64,000 nucleotides of DNA from NCBI RefSeq assembly GCF_045679555.1, contig NC_092099.1, positions 13,654,076-13,718,075 of the forward strand, written 5' to 3'. Position 1 is the stretch's first letter. Every line of letters starts with the position of its first letter. Under the pieces are notes generated by a model. That model did no database searches and was not told the DNA's origin. It saw nothing but the letters and a program-made list of their open reading frames with translations. This document shows, piece by piece, positions 13,886 to 26,888 of the stretch. A program made the position numbers and the translations under genes. The DNA comes from Salvelinus alpinus (Eukaryota > Chordata > Actinopteri > Salmoniformes > Salmonidae).

Positions 13886-15368
13886 AAAAATGTAGCCAGC
13901 AAGCTAACCTTTGCTGATAAACTGTTATAATAGCGTGGATAATGTTTTCAGATCATGCAGACAGAAAATGCAGCATCATCAATTCTTGGATCTGAATCAA
14001 TTGACCCGAAAAGAGAAAAAGAAGCGAGAAAAACACTTTTCATGACCGATCCAGAAACTAGGTTGCTTGGTCCTTCACACTTCAGTGTAGCTCTGCTAAC
14101 TTGAGCATGTGATTGGAGACTTCTGGCACATGTTACCACGTGAATATGGATAGAGTAGAAGGACAAACCCACTGGCTGGACACTAGCATTTTGTTATCCA
14201 TTTAATCAATGCAACACTGCCTGTCATTTCCACTCTGAATACTCAGTATGGTTAGATGCAATAGGACCAGATTCATGTCGATCATGTCCACATGACAGTG
14301 CGATCAAAAACTGCACACCGACTGTTCCGCCAGAAGAGTTATGATATCCCTTTAAGACTGCAATTATCGAAAGATTAACAAGTTCAAGCTGCTATGAGGG
14401 GATGCTTTGAGAATGGATTTCAGTTCCAAGAGTTCTTGGCCCCTTGCCATCCCTGAAGGTGACAGAAATCTTGCAGATCTTGCACGACAGGAAAGCGGGG
14501 TGGACACAACACAGGGAGGAGGGGCTAGGAGATCTAAAACTCAACACTGTCAAGGCTTCCGTCGCCCCGCCCTTACTGCCCCAATCTAACAGATCAGCTT
14601 GACTCAGCACATTCCTCTAGCTCCCAGTGGGAATGTACAGTAAGAGAGAAGAGTAGAGGCAGGGAATAAAAACACTCTCTAACACGGCTCTGTCAAAACC
14701 CCACTTTCCTGACACTAATTATCGATCAGATGATTAAGGCAGATGAAGAGATTTTTTTGAAAGTGAAGGCTATGATTGTGCATCCCCGACGTGGCCAGAA
14801 AGACTCGATGGAGAGATCAATACTCTCAATCACACTGGAGAACAGCCCTGTCAGTCACGCTGAGTGAGGTGATTAGAATTGAGTCTTAAGATAATGAATA
14901 ACTTAACAGGGCTTCCTCCTGGCGCTCGCAGACTCCTTGTGAGGAGCCTAATGAACTCACATCCACCACCCAATACACTGGCAGAGAGAGCAGTCCTGCA
15001 GAGCAGACTACCTACCTCTCACCTACCTCTCACAGACACACGTAAACACACAGAGACCAGGAGCAGCAGAGCTGTAAGCTTTTATTATACAACACAGAGA
15101 GATTAATAATCAACCGCAGGGATTCCCATCGGAAACTCACACCGAGCCCTTTCATATCCCATTCTCTCTAGTGTGAGGCGTTGGAGAGGGAAGCTATGTG
15201 TTATAGGGAGGTTGAATGGGCAAAAGCAGCAGGAGAAGATGGAATGAAAGGGGTTCTTTCCTTCACCGCATTCATTTCGGACTGCTCAAACTCAATTCTG
15301 GACCTCGAAGTCAGTTCCATTGCATTTTGTTCATTATTGCCCTCTAAACAGCGATTTAGACCTGGGAC
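13886..15368. other. Anonymous intergenic sequence
   Basis: No gene or repeat structure was recognised; the short ORFs have no recognisable motifs. Confidence 0.5.
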
Positions 15369-15578
15369 TTTTTTATTTATTTTATTTATTTTTTATTTAA
15401 CTAGGCAAGTCAGTTAAGAACAAATTCTTATTCACAATGACAGCCTACCCCGGCCAAACCCGGACGACGCTGGGCCAATTGTGCACCGCCCTATGGGACT
15501 CCCAATCACGAACCAGGGACTGTAGTGACACCTCTTGCACTGAGATGCAGTGCCTTAGACCGCTGCGCCACTCGGGTG
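15369..15578 (-). mobile_element. HpaI-family SINE, reverse orientation
   Basis: The minus strand reads from tRNA-like head (cgagtggcgcagcggtctaa near 15577-15555) through the HpaI body (cacaattggcccagcgtcgt) to the tail matching aactgacttgcctagttaaa. It is about 210 bp and close to full length, with an AT-rich end at 15369-15400. Confidence 0.9.
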
Positions 15579-15869
15579 CAATTAATTATCAGGTAGAACA
15601 GAAAACCAGCAGGCTCCGGATCTCGTAGGGTAAGAGTTGAATACCCCTGATTTAGATCATCAAGTGAGGGCAGTTACATTATTTCAAGGTTGCGGTGTTG
15701 TGCGCTTTTGAAGTCGGGTAGAAATATTTTTCTCAAAGACATAAAAAAGATACTAATTGAGATGTTGAGTGAAAATTCCACACTGATACCATTTGTGGTT
15801 GTGAGATGGACACAAAGATTAGAGAGCTCTCTGCGACTGTCTCTTTGTGTGGTGACTTCACGTCTACCT

Positions 15870-16116
15870 ATATGTACATATCTACCTCAATTACCTCATA
15901 CCTCTGTGCATCAAGTTGGTATTGGTACCTCTTGTACTGTATACAGCCAAGTTATAATTACTCATTGTGTATTTATTCTTTGTTATTATTTTTTTATCAT
16001 TTTTCAAATGTGTTCTATCTGCATTGTTGGGAAGGGCCCGTAAGCCAGCATTTCACTGTTAGTCTACACCTGTTGTTTACGAAGCATCTGACAAATACAA
16101 TTGTATTTGATTTGCT
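15870..16116 (+). repeat. 3'-end fragment of a salmonid LINE
   Basis: The text running from about 15880 (tacctcaatt) through catttcactgttagtctaca to acaaatacaattgtatttga is the widespread fish LINE tail that ends in a tttgatttg motif. No coding part is present. Confidence 0.7.
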
Positions 16117-16825
16117 TGTCAGTGACAGAGGGAGAGGAACACGTCTGTGTGTCCTTGTCAGCCAGGAAGAAAGGACTCCATGCCAAAACTCAGATTGTGA
16201 GCAGATGATTTTAAAGGCAGACATCACAGAACATGAAGAAACAAAGAGTGAAATATCCCTTCTAAGCGCCAGCAGAGTCTAAACACAACAGCACAGTGAG
16301 CAGTAAACAGTCAGGCGTCTGCTGAGTGATTATGCAGGACAAAGCTCTCCCAGCAGTGTGGAAGAGGGATCTGATGATTCCCTCAGCCCCTTGTAAAGCA
16401 CTGCTATGTCTTTAACAGGCAGCATGCATCAATGTCCCTCCTTCTCTGGCTGACACAGAGGCTTTCAGGGAGCCAGTGACTTGTTAGTACTCTAAGCAAC
16501 AACGGGAACAGATGTGTCCCTGACAGTGGATGGATGGTCAGGGTCCATCTGGTCAGTGCAGCCCTGGACAGGAATGATGAATACAGCTTCATCAGTGAAT
16601 GGCTGTCATCAATCCCGCTCTATGGCTATGGCCAGTGAAAGCCACACGCCAGCCCCAGGTGTGGTCAGGCAGAGGGGGTTGATTCCAGAATGCAGTTCAA
16701 TCAGCCAAGCCTAAGCCAATATTATCTCCGAATGTATATAAGTGTATGTATTAAACTGCAGATGAAGTCCATGCTCTTGCAGCCGGATTGGGGGAGAATC
16801 GCTGGGATTTTGATTTAGACACAGG
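16117..16825. other. Anonymous intergenic sequence
   Basis: Non-repetitive by eye. No splice-flanked coding segment was recognised. Confidence 0.45.
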
Positions 16826-18088
16826 CTGTGTCCGAATGCCCATACTTGTGTCTTAAATAGTTGGCCGTTTGAGTATGCGAAAAAAAATGTAGTTTAATAG
16901 TATGCGACATTTCGAAAATCGAGTATACTTTAAATGCCTGGATGTCATAGTAATTTCTGCTTTGGCAGCTGATCAGTTAGATATGGGGATGCGCTATCAA
17001 AACCAACGAATAGCGGGAAACAACGCAATCGCGCATGATGCATTCTCAGTATGCAAAACTAGAATGTGTTATAGTATGGGATTTTTCCAAAATCGAGTAT
17101 GGTTTAAATGCCAGGATGTAATACTCATTTTGGTTCTTCATCTAGTAGAATTCGATGCACACAGGCCCTAGTTCTCTTCAAGTAGCCAAACAATAGTGAA
17201 GCTTCTGTGTTGGTGTTCAAATGCAGGCTCAGTATTTTTTGTTCCGCTAAATCACGAGTATTGCATCGTAGGCTACATCATTGACAACAGAAGTATTTTC
17301 TTTCTAAGTGGATTTCTGTTTCTTGTTCTCTTGGCCTTCATCAGAGCTTTTAAACTAAATACTAAAACATCTTCTGATTTCTGAATGTGTCCTCACGGGG
17401 ACGTGGGCTGTTGCTGTGTTATTGATGTCATGTTAATCAGGCCTTTTGATTTGAACACGTGGATTGTTTCAGTTTTATAGGCTACCTATTTAATTTATGG
17501 ATCAAGCCTAAGCAGTCCATCTGATCATGTTCCCAGTGATCAGTGCTTTAGTTTACTCTGTTGCTGTCGGGTGGTTCTGAATTTGCGATGCATCCCACTG
17601 TCCATGTTTTTTAGTGCCATAGCCTTCTGATTTGAACATTTGAAACGTTTTGGTGTGTATACTAGGCTATTTGATTTAATGTATGTATGTTACAGCACTT
17701 TGGTTTCACAATTAAATATGTTGAAATCGAACCAAATGATCTGTTTCTGTCTTCAGTCCTTTTAAAATAGGATAGATGGGCTATATGGACTACAGTATAG
17801 TTTGAATGTGATAGTCTGCCTATAACCAGCCTGAGTAGGCCTATAACTCCATTCCTATTCTGTTCAGAGTTTAGAGATATTAATCGAATTTGAAACGAGC
17901 TATTAATGCGATGCATGTCTGTTGAATTTGGAAGAATCCACCCGTACTCAGCCCTGCCCCAGCTACTCAGGAGCTGCTACTGCGTTGCGGCCGTGGCATA
18001 CAGAAAGGTATGTACTAAATAGTATGTGACGATGAGTACATAGTATGCAGTTTAAGTATGTAGTACGCTAGTATGGGTGTTTGACACA
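16826..18088. mobile_element. Non-autonomous DNA transposon with about 22-bp TIRs
   Basis: The left end CTGTGTCCGAATGCCCATACT (16826-16846) is inverted at the right end as agtatgggtgtttgacacag (18069-18088). Subterminal repeats of the kind TAGTATGCGA and aaaatcgagtat recur at 16893-16927 and 17088-17100, and tagtatgtg-type motifs recur at 18020-18070. The 1.26-kb interior has no transposase. I could not identify a clear target duplication, so the superfamily is left open. Confidence 0.7.
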
Positions 18089-18431
18089 GCTACAGATTTA
18101 TTTGAGCTCTGGCCTAAGGACGAGTGTCAGGTGTCTAGACAAGTCATGGCTCTACATTGTCTTCTCTGGCAGGACCAAATGAAATGTGCTGCATCCTTGC
18201 CTGCTGAATGGCACGTAGATATGGAGAGGGATTGGAACACTGACCTTGCTCTGGACCATTTTGAATATGTTATGGGTCCTTGTTCCCTTGAACTCTCACA
18301 ACTTCCAATCGAGCTCGTCTAAAGCTTTCCTACCCAGCGTGGGGATGACAAATTATGTGACTATATTACTGCACTGAGAGGACATTTCACCTGGTTTTGA
18401 ATGTGCCTTTGAAGATAATGGGCTAAAAATG

Positions 18432-18945
18432 TACACTACCGTTCAAAGGTTTGGGGTCACTTAGAAATGCCCTTGTTTTTGAAAGAAAATCAAAACATTT
18501 TGTCCATTAAAATAACATCAAATTGATCAGAAATACAGTGTAGACATTGATAATGTTGTAAATAACTATTGTAGCTGGAAACGACAGATTTTTTATGGAA
18601 TAACTACATAGGCATACAGCGGCCCATTATCAGCAACCATCACTCCTATGTTCCAATGGCACATTGTGTTAGCTAATCCAAGTTTATCATTTTAAAAGGC
18701 TAATTGATCATTAGAAAACCCTTTTGCAATTATGTTAGCATAGCTGAAAACTGTTGTTCTGCTGAAAGAAGCAAATAAACTGGCCTTCTTTAGACTAGTT
18801 GAGTATTTTGGAGCATCAGTGTCTAGTTTGAGAAAAAGACGCCTCACAAGTCCTCAACTGGCAGCTTCATTAAATAATACCCGCAAAACATCAGTCTCAA
18901 CATCAACAGTGAAGAGGCGACTCTGGGATGTCAGACATGAAAATC
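18432..18945 (+). mobile_element. 5' part of a Tc1-like element, family C
   Basis: It begins TACACTACCGTTCAAAGGTTTGG and continues through a TIR of about 180 bp. After the TIR a transposase fragment (18819-18945) encodes a helix-turn-helix part with LTSPQLAASLNNTRKTSVST. The right-hand half and right TIR are not found. A second copy of the same 5' region lies at 38892-40785. Confidence 0.85.
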
Positions 18946-19117
18946 CGTTCAGCCATTTTGGCACAGTGACTCACTACCCAAACCAGACACAACTAGTTTT
19001 AAGTGGCCAAGAGACATCATGTGATCTCCTACTGCAATCTAGTGGACAAACTGGGAATCAGACTGGGGATATATTTACATCAATGGAGGACAGGCAGAGA
19101 AGTCAGCTTTGTCCACA

Positions 19118-20723
19118 TACAGTTGAAGTCTGAAGTTTACATACACTTATCTTGGAGTCATTAAAACTCGTTTTTCAACCACTCCACAAATATCTTGGAA
19201 ACAAACTATAGTTTTGGCAAGTTGGTTAGGACATCTACTTTAAGCATGACACAAGTAATTTTTCCAACAATTGTTTACATACGGATTATTTCTCTTATCG
19301 CTGTATCACAATTCCAGTGGGTCAGAAGTTTACATACACTAAGTTGGCCGTGTCTTTAAACAGCTTGGAAAATTTCGGGAAATGATGTCATGGCTTTAGA
19401 AGTTTCTGATAGGCTAATTGACATAATTTGAGTCAATTGGAGGTGTACCTGTGGATGTATTTCAAGGCCTACCTTCAAACTCAGTGCCTCTTTGCTTGAC
19501 ATCATGGGAAAATCAAAAGAAATCAGCCAAGACCTCAGAAAAAAATTTGAGACCTCCAGAAGTCTGGTTCATCCTTAGGAGCAATTTCCAAACGCCTGAA
19601 GGTACCATGTTCATCTGTACAAACAATAGTACGCAAGTATAAACACCATGGGACCACGCAGCCGTCATACCGCTCAGGAAGGAGACGCGTTCTATCTCCA
19701 AGAGATGAACGTACTTTGGTGCGAAAAGTGCAGATCAATCACAGAACAACAGCAAAGGACCTTGTGAACATGCTGGAGGAAACAGGTACAAAAGTATCTA
19801 TATCCACAGTAAAACGAGTCCTATATCGACATAACATTAAAGGCCGCTCAGCAAGGAAGAAGCCACTGCTCCAAAACCGCCATAAAAAAGCCAGACTATG
19901 GATTGCAACTGCAAAGATCGTACTTTTTTGAGAAATGCCCTCTGGTCTGTTGAAAAAAAATTGAACTGTTTGGCCATAATGGCCATTGTTATGTTTGGAG
20001 GAAAAGGGGGAGGATTGCAAGCCGAAGAACACCATCCCAACCGTGTAGCACGGGGGTGGTAGCATCATGATGTTGGGGTGCTTTGCTGCAGGAGGGACTG
20101 GTGCACTTCACAAAATAGATGGCATCATGAGGAAGTAAAATTATGTGGATATATTGAAGCAACATCTCAAGACATCAGTCAGGAAGTTAAAGCTTTGTCG
20201 CAAATGGGTCTTCCAAATGAACAATGACCCCGAGCATACTTCCAAAGTTGTGGCAAAATGGCCTAAGGACAACAATATCAAGGTATTGGAGTGGCCGTCA
20301 CAAAGTCCTGACCTCAAACCTATAGACAATTTGTGGGCAAAACTGAAAAGGCCTGTGTGAGTAAGGAGGCCTACAAACCTGACTCAGTTACACCAGCTCT
20401 GTCAGGAGGTGGGAAGCTTATTGTGGGAAGCTTGTGGAAGGCTACCTGAAACTTTTGACCTAAGTGAAACAATTTAAAGGCAATGCTACCAAATACTAAT
20501 TGAGTGTATGTAAACTTCTGACCCACTGGCAATGTGATGAAAGAAATAAAAGCTGAAAGAAATAATTCTCTCTACTATTATTCTGACATTTCACATTCTT
20601 AAAATAAAGTGGTGATCCTAACTGACCTAAAACAGGGAATTTTTACTAGGATTAAATGTCAGGAATTGTGAAAAACTGAGTTTAAATGTATTTGGCTAAG
20701 GTAACCTTCTGACTTCAACTGTA
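19118..20723 (+). mobile_element. Full-length Tc1-like transposon D
   Basis: The left end is TACAGTTGAAGTCTGAAGTT and the right end is its inverse (20704-20723), with TA at both ends. The internal direct-repeat motif agaagtttacatacac at 19325-19340 matches the IR/DR type. Size 1.6 kb. The same family is present at 39045-40640. Confidence 0.95.
19504..20499 (+). pseudogene. Broken Tc1-like transposase of element D
   Basis: ATG 19504 ([14 protein letters not shown]) opens the N-terminal DNA-binding part, and frameshifts follow within 40 codons. A clear domain continues at 19716-19931 with VRKVQINHRTTAKDLVNMLE and the SISTVKRVLYRHN helix. The catalytic half is read at 20145-20360. The first catalytic Asp is replaced by Val (WSVE where relatives have WSDE, near 19950). 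The second Asp is kept (NNDPEHT). The third acidic residue is Asp instead of Glu (KPIDNLW). It is inactive on both frame and catalytic grounds. Confidence 0.93.
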
Positions 20724-22029
20724 TGTATACCATTCCAGTAAGACAAAACATATTTCTGTAAGATTAAAAAGTATTCCTTTAAGAAGAAAAATGACCTTGC
20801 ACTAGCCCTGCACTTTTAAAATGTCTGTGGTCTTATGGGAATTTGGGCATGTTTAGATCTACACCATTAGGTAAAAGATCTGACTTTTAAAAAATTATTT
20901 TGGAACAGTAATTGGTGACATATTTTATGTCAAACCTAAACTTTCAAAACATTACACTTACATTTCAGTTTTTGGGGGGCCTACTGTATCTCAGGCTCTG
21001 TAATAGTCACATTGTTTCTGACACCTTTATCAGAATCCCATAGTTCTTACCTTTCTAACAGTACCACATATGTGTTTGTAGGACGTATAGAAATGTATTC
21101 TATGAGTGTAGTATACAATATTATTGTGTCAGAGTTGTGTCACTGTTACGTTTCAACAGAATGGATGTTATATCAACTTCAGATAAATCCCCATCTTTAC
21201 ACCGCTGTTGCTGATGTCACACAGGCTTCAGTGTCAGCTATAAATAGGCCTGCCGTATGTAGTAAGTTGTCGGTAGAGGGCCTAACAACAAGTGCACGTT
21301 TGATCTATTAGAGAGCTGGGTTTTAAAATCGAATACATATTTATTGGCACAACTCACCCCCTCGTCTTGCTGACAGCAAACCTGAGCTTTAAATGGCAAT
21401 CTTAAGTCCACCAGAATGTTAAGTCTTACTCAAGGTTCATGGTTGCTAATAATATGAAACACTCTCATCTGTTTCTGTAATGTTAAATGTGTGAGTTGCC
21501 TTTACATGGTAATCACTTGCATTTCATTTTCATGGTGATGCCCAAATCCTGTACTTAACGTGAAGTGTCTCCCTAATAGGCTATGTCCACTAACACAACA
21601 TCTATCGACGTCTGTCAGCTTCTTTTAATCTGCTGTATGTCATTCAGCTGCTCTTGTACACTAGACGTTCAATATAACCATGTTTTGTTTTTCAGAATTA
21701 GAAGAGAATGAAGCCCAGTAAACAGACACGTTGTTAGCGTGCTTATGTTAAAACCAGGATAACGATGTTAGCCTCAGTCTTGAAGGTGGTTTGGCTTTGG
21801 TCCAGTATTGAAAACATTGATCTCAAAATGCCAATTGCAACAACAACCAAAATTGTTGGTATCATTAACAAGAATCTGTTCTCCCTAAATAATATCAACT
21901 AATCTCAATATGTTTTTCAAATCATAAATAAAAATGACTAAATAAAATAATATTTACATCTGCAACCCACTGTAATGACATATCAACATAAACATTTTAC
22001 ACAATTGGAGAAGGACACACAAGGGAACA
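20724..22029. other. Anonymous AT-rich intergenic sequence
   Basis: No gene or recognised repeat; a 99-codon frame at 21012-21311 has no recognisable motif. Confidence 0.5.
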
Positions 22030-22208
22030 TACAGTGGTTCTTCCTTTAAACGTTGTGGCGTACTGCAACACAGCTTGCAGGGTTCTATGGCACGTTACTT
22101 AAGTGTCAGCCATTGTTGCCAGAATGACGCAATTTACCACCATCTGCCACCATCTACCACAAATGGTCGCGGAATAAGCTCAAAACTTTTAAAGGAAGAA
22201 CCACTGTA
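22030..22208. mobile_element. Small TA-flanked MITE (179 bp)
   Basis: TACAGTGGTTCTTCCTTTAA at the left is inverted exactly at the right (TTAAAGGAAGAACCACTGTA, 22189-22208), with TIRs of at least 24 bp and one mismatch. It is a Tc1/mariner-type non-autonomous element by its TA ends. Confidence 0.88.
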
Positions 22209-25009
22209 AACCGGGTTTAATTTAATGCACAGTCATGTTTTGCCATGTTATGTGACTCAAAATGATGGGGTGGGAGTCAGAATGGCTCTTCAAATGTCAC
22301 TATCCCCTAGCTCACACATTTTCTATATGAGAGGAGAAAGGTAGTGTCAGCCAGAGAGAGCTGGTTTTGTACATTTTTGCTGCCCTGTCGTTTGTCTCTT
22401 TGGAAAATGAAGGGGAAGTAATTGGGGGAGGGTCCGGAAGGAAACACACACAGCCATCAAATCTACAAAACACCATGAGATGCCAGGTTTCTAATGCTGC
22501 GTACATGTGATTAAGAGCTAGATTCTTAGAGAGGCTGTGTGACTATATGTGACTGCGTTTCATGACCCTGGTGCAGCGTGTGTCCCTGATGTCCCTGAGC
22601 CTGTGTAATGGAAGCACTCTGGGCTCCTCAGATGCTTTGGATGGCCGAGTGCCTTGAGAGGAAACAGCAGCCGTGGTCAGTGCTCCGCTCCGCTTTGTGA
22701 TGCCTCCCTGAAACTGACAGTAATCTGTTTTTTCTTCAGCAGACTGACAAGAGCAGGGAATGGAGGTGTCACACTGCAGACAGTGGAGGGGGCAGCGAGC
22801 CTCTGACGGCTTGCTAAAGCAATGCTACTGCCTGCTCCAGTCAAAGCATTGCAAATTGGAAATCCAGAGGAGATCATCTGTGAAGAGCAAGTCCACTGGT
22901 GTTTTTGGGAAACACAGAGAGAGATGAGGGAGGGGGGTGGGGGAGCCTTCCAATATATCTCAAATGTAACAGTTCATAAACAATACTTAATTTGAGCCTC
23001 ACTCCAAACCGTTTTCCATTGAGACACACTTTAGCCAGAGAATGTGAAGTATGCGTTGAGGGGAAGGTAATGCATTGTGTCATGTTTAAATACATGTAAC
23101 ATCCAACCTCTTTTCAGAGGCGTGTGGTTCCCATCCAGGGAGCCTTCAAACAGAAACCTTCAATCCCACTGACATCTGCTTAGATGTTGAGTTTGACCAG
23201 AACCCCCCTGTATTTATTAAAACATATGGGGCAAATTGCGTTACCGCCAGGAATTTGACCAGGTCATTTTTGTCAGAGTACAAAGATTAACAACTAGTAT
23301 TAAGTTAAAAATACAGGCCTACCTCTCCCCTTCCCGTTATTTGTATTTCTATTTAACTCTAAACCTTTGAAAACACATTTCTTTTGATAACTTATCTACA
23401 GGAATTTGCCTGATGTTTCCATTGAATGTAAGTGTACGTATGAGAACCATTTTATATCAAGTGCTAATAGCCCTCTCCTTTATTATTCATTTACATTAAG
23501 ATGTTCTGCTATATAAGGGTTTCTAACATTTCACAGGAACATTTATTGGCTTGCATCATGTGTGGCATGACAAATAGCTGTGATTCTGTAAGTGGCTTGG
23601 TAGGTAGCCAGTGGTAGCAACAGCCTCTGATCTAGGTACAAATCTCTCCCTGTCCTTTGGATGCCTTGCTTATCAAATGGTGTGGTGATGGCAGAAGCCT
23701 TCACCCTGTATTAAAGTACATGTGAGCCTGAGAGGTAGAGCGGCCTGGGAAAGAAGCACAAACGAACAATGGCAGCTCCAGTTTTTTATATTTATAGCGC
23801 CCAGCAGGTGTCAGCCACTGCAGTCTCTGTGCCCCCTCCTACACCCTGTGGCTGCTCTGCTCCTCCTTATGAAAGAGAGGTGCGGGGGAGGAGGCCAGCT
23901 GCCGACTGGGATTAGGTACCTGAATCCAATCTTGAGGAGCTGTGAGCTCCAGTGGCGTTAAAGTGTTTTCTGGAGAATTTCTCATGTTCCCTGCTTGCTG
24001 ATTACTTCCAGATTTTAGTTCTGCCTCAGCAGAGATGAGCTGCACACAGTTTTGTCAGTCGTGGTTAAAATGTAGTTTGACACATTGGTTGCTCTGAGAT
24101 GAGGTGTATAATCACATTGGGAGAGCAAAAAGCTATAAGCAAATCATCAATCCAACAGTGGACATTTATGCATTTATCACATATCAAAATATGGATCGAG
24201 ACAAATCTACAATTTGTATTGCCCTCAGTTTTTTTTTACTATGGTGTCAGAAAATATATGAGTGACAGTATGCACACATATACTATAAATAGTAACTAAA
24301 CATTTTATAATTAAATTAAGCTTTTAAAGGACATAAACCATTATATTCTAGAAAGACACTGTTTTAATGGGTATTTGGAGGATTTGGCTAAGTAAGGGGA
24401 CATCAATACAAGACAATCTCGTATCTCTGTTTCAGCTGTATAAAACCAAAGCCAGTCCCTTTTCACCCCTCTTTGTGTTCTTTTTTTCACCAATGTCAGC
24501 ACTGCTCTTTCTACTTTTGCTCATTAACCTTGCTTGTTCTTCCACTTCATAGCCCTGCTAATACACCCCCTCTAACTCTTAGAAGACAAATCCCCATAAA
24601 TGACTAAAGAGAGTGAGGCAGATAGTTAAGAATATATAGCAACACCCAAGCTCCCCATGGTACCCCAGTCCACGTTTCTTTCTGTTTGCTTATGTGTAAA
24701 GCAATGCATCTTGAGATTACCAAATGTTTTACATTGACGGATATGTTTTGTTAATACTGTAACATTATAATTGAATAACAAAGTAAGCGTTATCTAATGA
24801 TAATCAGCAAAGGGTTTATAAACAAGTGACAAGATTCTGGCCAGAAATGACTTTTATCATCATTCTCCATTCTCATATTAGGCCTATTTTATATTTAATC
24901 TTCTTCTGAACACATCATTTTCTTGTTGGTGGGCAGAACATAACATTTGGCCAGAGACAAAATTGAGTTTCAGTAGCTACACCTCAGGATTTAATTTAAT
25001 GTATTGTTT
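22209..25009. other. Anonymous intergenic sequence
   Basis: No repeat boundaries or coding exons recognised. Composition is ordinary, with a moderately GC-rich patch at 22560-22830. Confidence 0.45.
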
Positions 25010-25193
25010 TTAACTTTTAACCTTTATTTAAGTATGCAAGTCAGTTAAGAACACATTCTTATTTACAATGACGGCCTAGGAACAGTGGGTTAACTGCCTT
25101 GTTCAGGGGCAGAACAAAATATTTTTACCTTGTCAGCTAGGGGATTTGATCTAGCATCCTTTCGGTTACTGGCCCAATGCTCTAACCACTAAG
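25010..25193 (-). mobile_element. tRNA-derived SINE, reverse orientation
   Basis: The minus strand runs from a tRNA-like head (gtggttagagcattgggcca near 25190) through a B-box-like region to the tail aactgacttgcatacttaaa. It is the same family as 55827-56014, about 185 bp, and the 5' end is damaged. Confidence 0.85.
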
Positions 25194-26888
25194 GATGTCT
25201 ATCTCTGCCCATGATTAACTCATCAGTTTGTTACTATAGTAACTTTATAGCTACGCACGGGTGCTGTCATTATAATTAACCTCTTCCAGATTGTTTTATC
25301 TCATTTAATCTAGTTTAGTCTATGTAACTATTGGGGGGGGGGGGGGCTCTCACCCTGCGACTCTGTGATTTTTTTTTTGATCAATGAATTCACTTGATTA
25401 ATGTATTCACTTTTCCTGAATTGATTAGAGTTCGGATACTTGGTGACACATTTAGGACGTAGCTGCTATAGAAGGAATAGACCAGAGAAACCGTGAAAGT
25501 CTTGTACTGAGAGGACATGTCAGTGTTTTGTTGAGGAATTCACTTTGTTAAAGAATGTAGAGGAAACAGACAGCATAATGACAGTATCATGCTCCTTGCT
25601 AAAGCTTTGAAATGATCATGTAGACTGTACATGTTGTTGCAGCATGAGGTTTTGTCTGATTGCATATATCATAAGTCATTGTTTTGACTGCTAAGTCATA
25701 ATTGCATATGTTCACTCATTTCCAGAGAGCTGTTGGACAATAATAGACTCCACTTTTATGATCTAGTAAGAACATGTCATGTCGGTCTCATTCAAAACAA
25801 TGAACCTACACCAATACAATATGTTCAAGTACAATATACATGGTATTTCTCAAAATCAGTTTGACACACACTCCCAAGAATTTGAAAAAAAGTATTGTGG
25901 GTCTTTTGATGGCTTATTTATGTCTAGGCGGGTGCATTTGTGTTGTGTCTGGTCACTGGGTATGCCAGATAACACAGACTCCCTCTGTCTAGCCAAGTGT
26001 CCAGACTACTCAGTACAAATCAACTCAACTGGACAGGTATGCCGCCCACACCAGTTATAGTTTACTTTGTGGATGCCATCAAGAAAATCTTAGTTAAGCA
26101 AAGCTCTGGTATGACAATAGGTTAAGTCCAACTACTGAAAGTTATGTTGAGTGTGCGATGATGCAATAATCTAATTATTAAGTACAGATTTGAGTTACAG
26201 TGTAAAAAAAATCAGAAATACAAAGACATAGACTTCTTTCTCAGAGATTAGTATCCTGGGGATCAAGACCATGAGCCTTTGCAGTGCTAAAGCCAGAGGA
26301 GAATCAAAGCTCTTTGATGTTACAGTTGAATGTAAAATGATGGCACTTTCACAATGTGATGGAACCTTAATATACTTGCTAATGATGACAGAGGAGGCCA
26401 ATATGTCACAGAGATCCGAGGGAATTCGACAAAATGGTCATTATAAGGTCTAATAATTAAAATATTGATGAATTAGTCTAACATTGATTTACAGTCACAC
26501 TTTATCAAGTCGAGGGGCTCTAATTACTGTCCCGTTATGCTACAGACTGACCTGCTCATTTTTTGTCACTTGTAATGAAAAATAACATTTCTTTAACTGC
26601 CTTTAAAATTTTTGACCTGTAAAATTTTAATAGGGAGTACAGTGGGTGTCGGATGTGGATTGGCAGGAAAGTCATATGTGGCTAATGTCCCTGAGCCTGG
26701 TTAAGAGGACAGCAAGAGCTGCCTGTGAAGCCTCACTAGAGGAATTCGTCAGGGCTGCATTGTTTTAACGACAGGCTCAAACGCTTCCAACATAGCACAG
26801 CTAGATAGCCGAGTTCTACTAAAGCTGAACGTAGCCAATTGTATCATTTCTAAAACAAGTATTGCATCAAAATATACCAAAAATACAG
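25194..26888. other. Anonymous intergenic sequence with a poly-G run
   Basis: It holds a run of about 15 G residues at 25332-25346, a possible assembly-sensitive spot. Otherwise there is no recognised gene or element. Confidence 0.45.
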
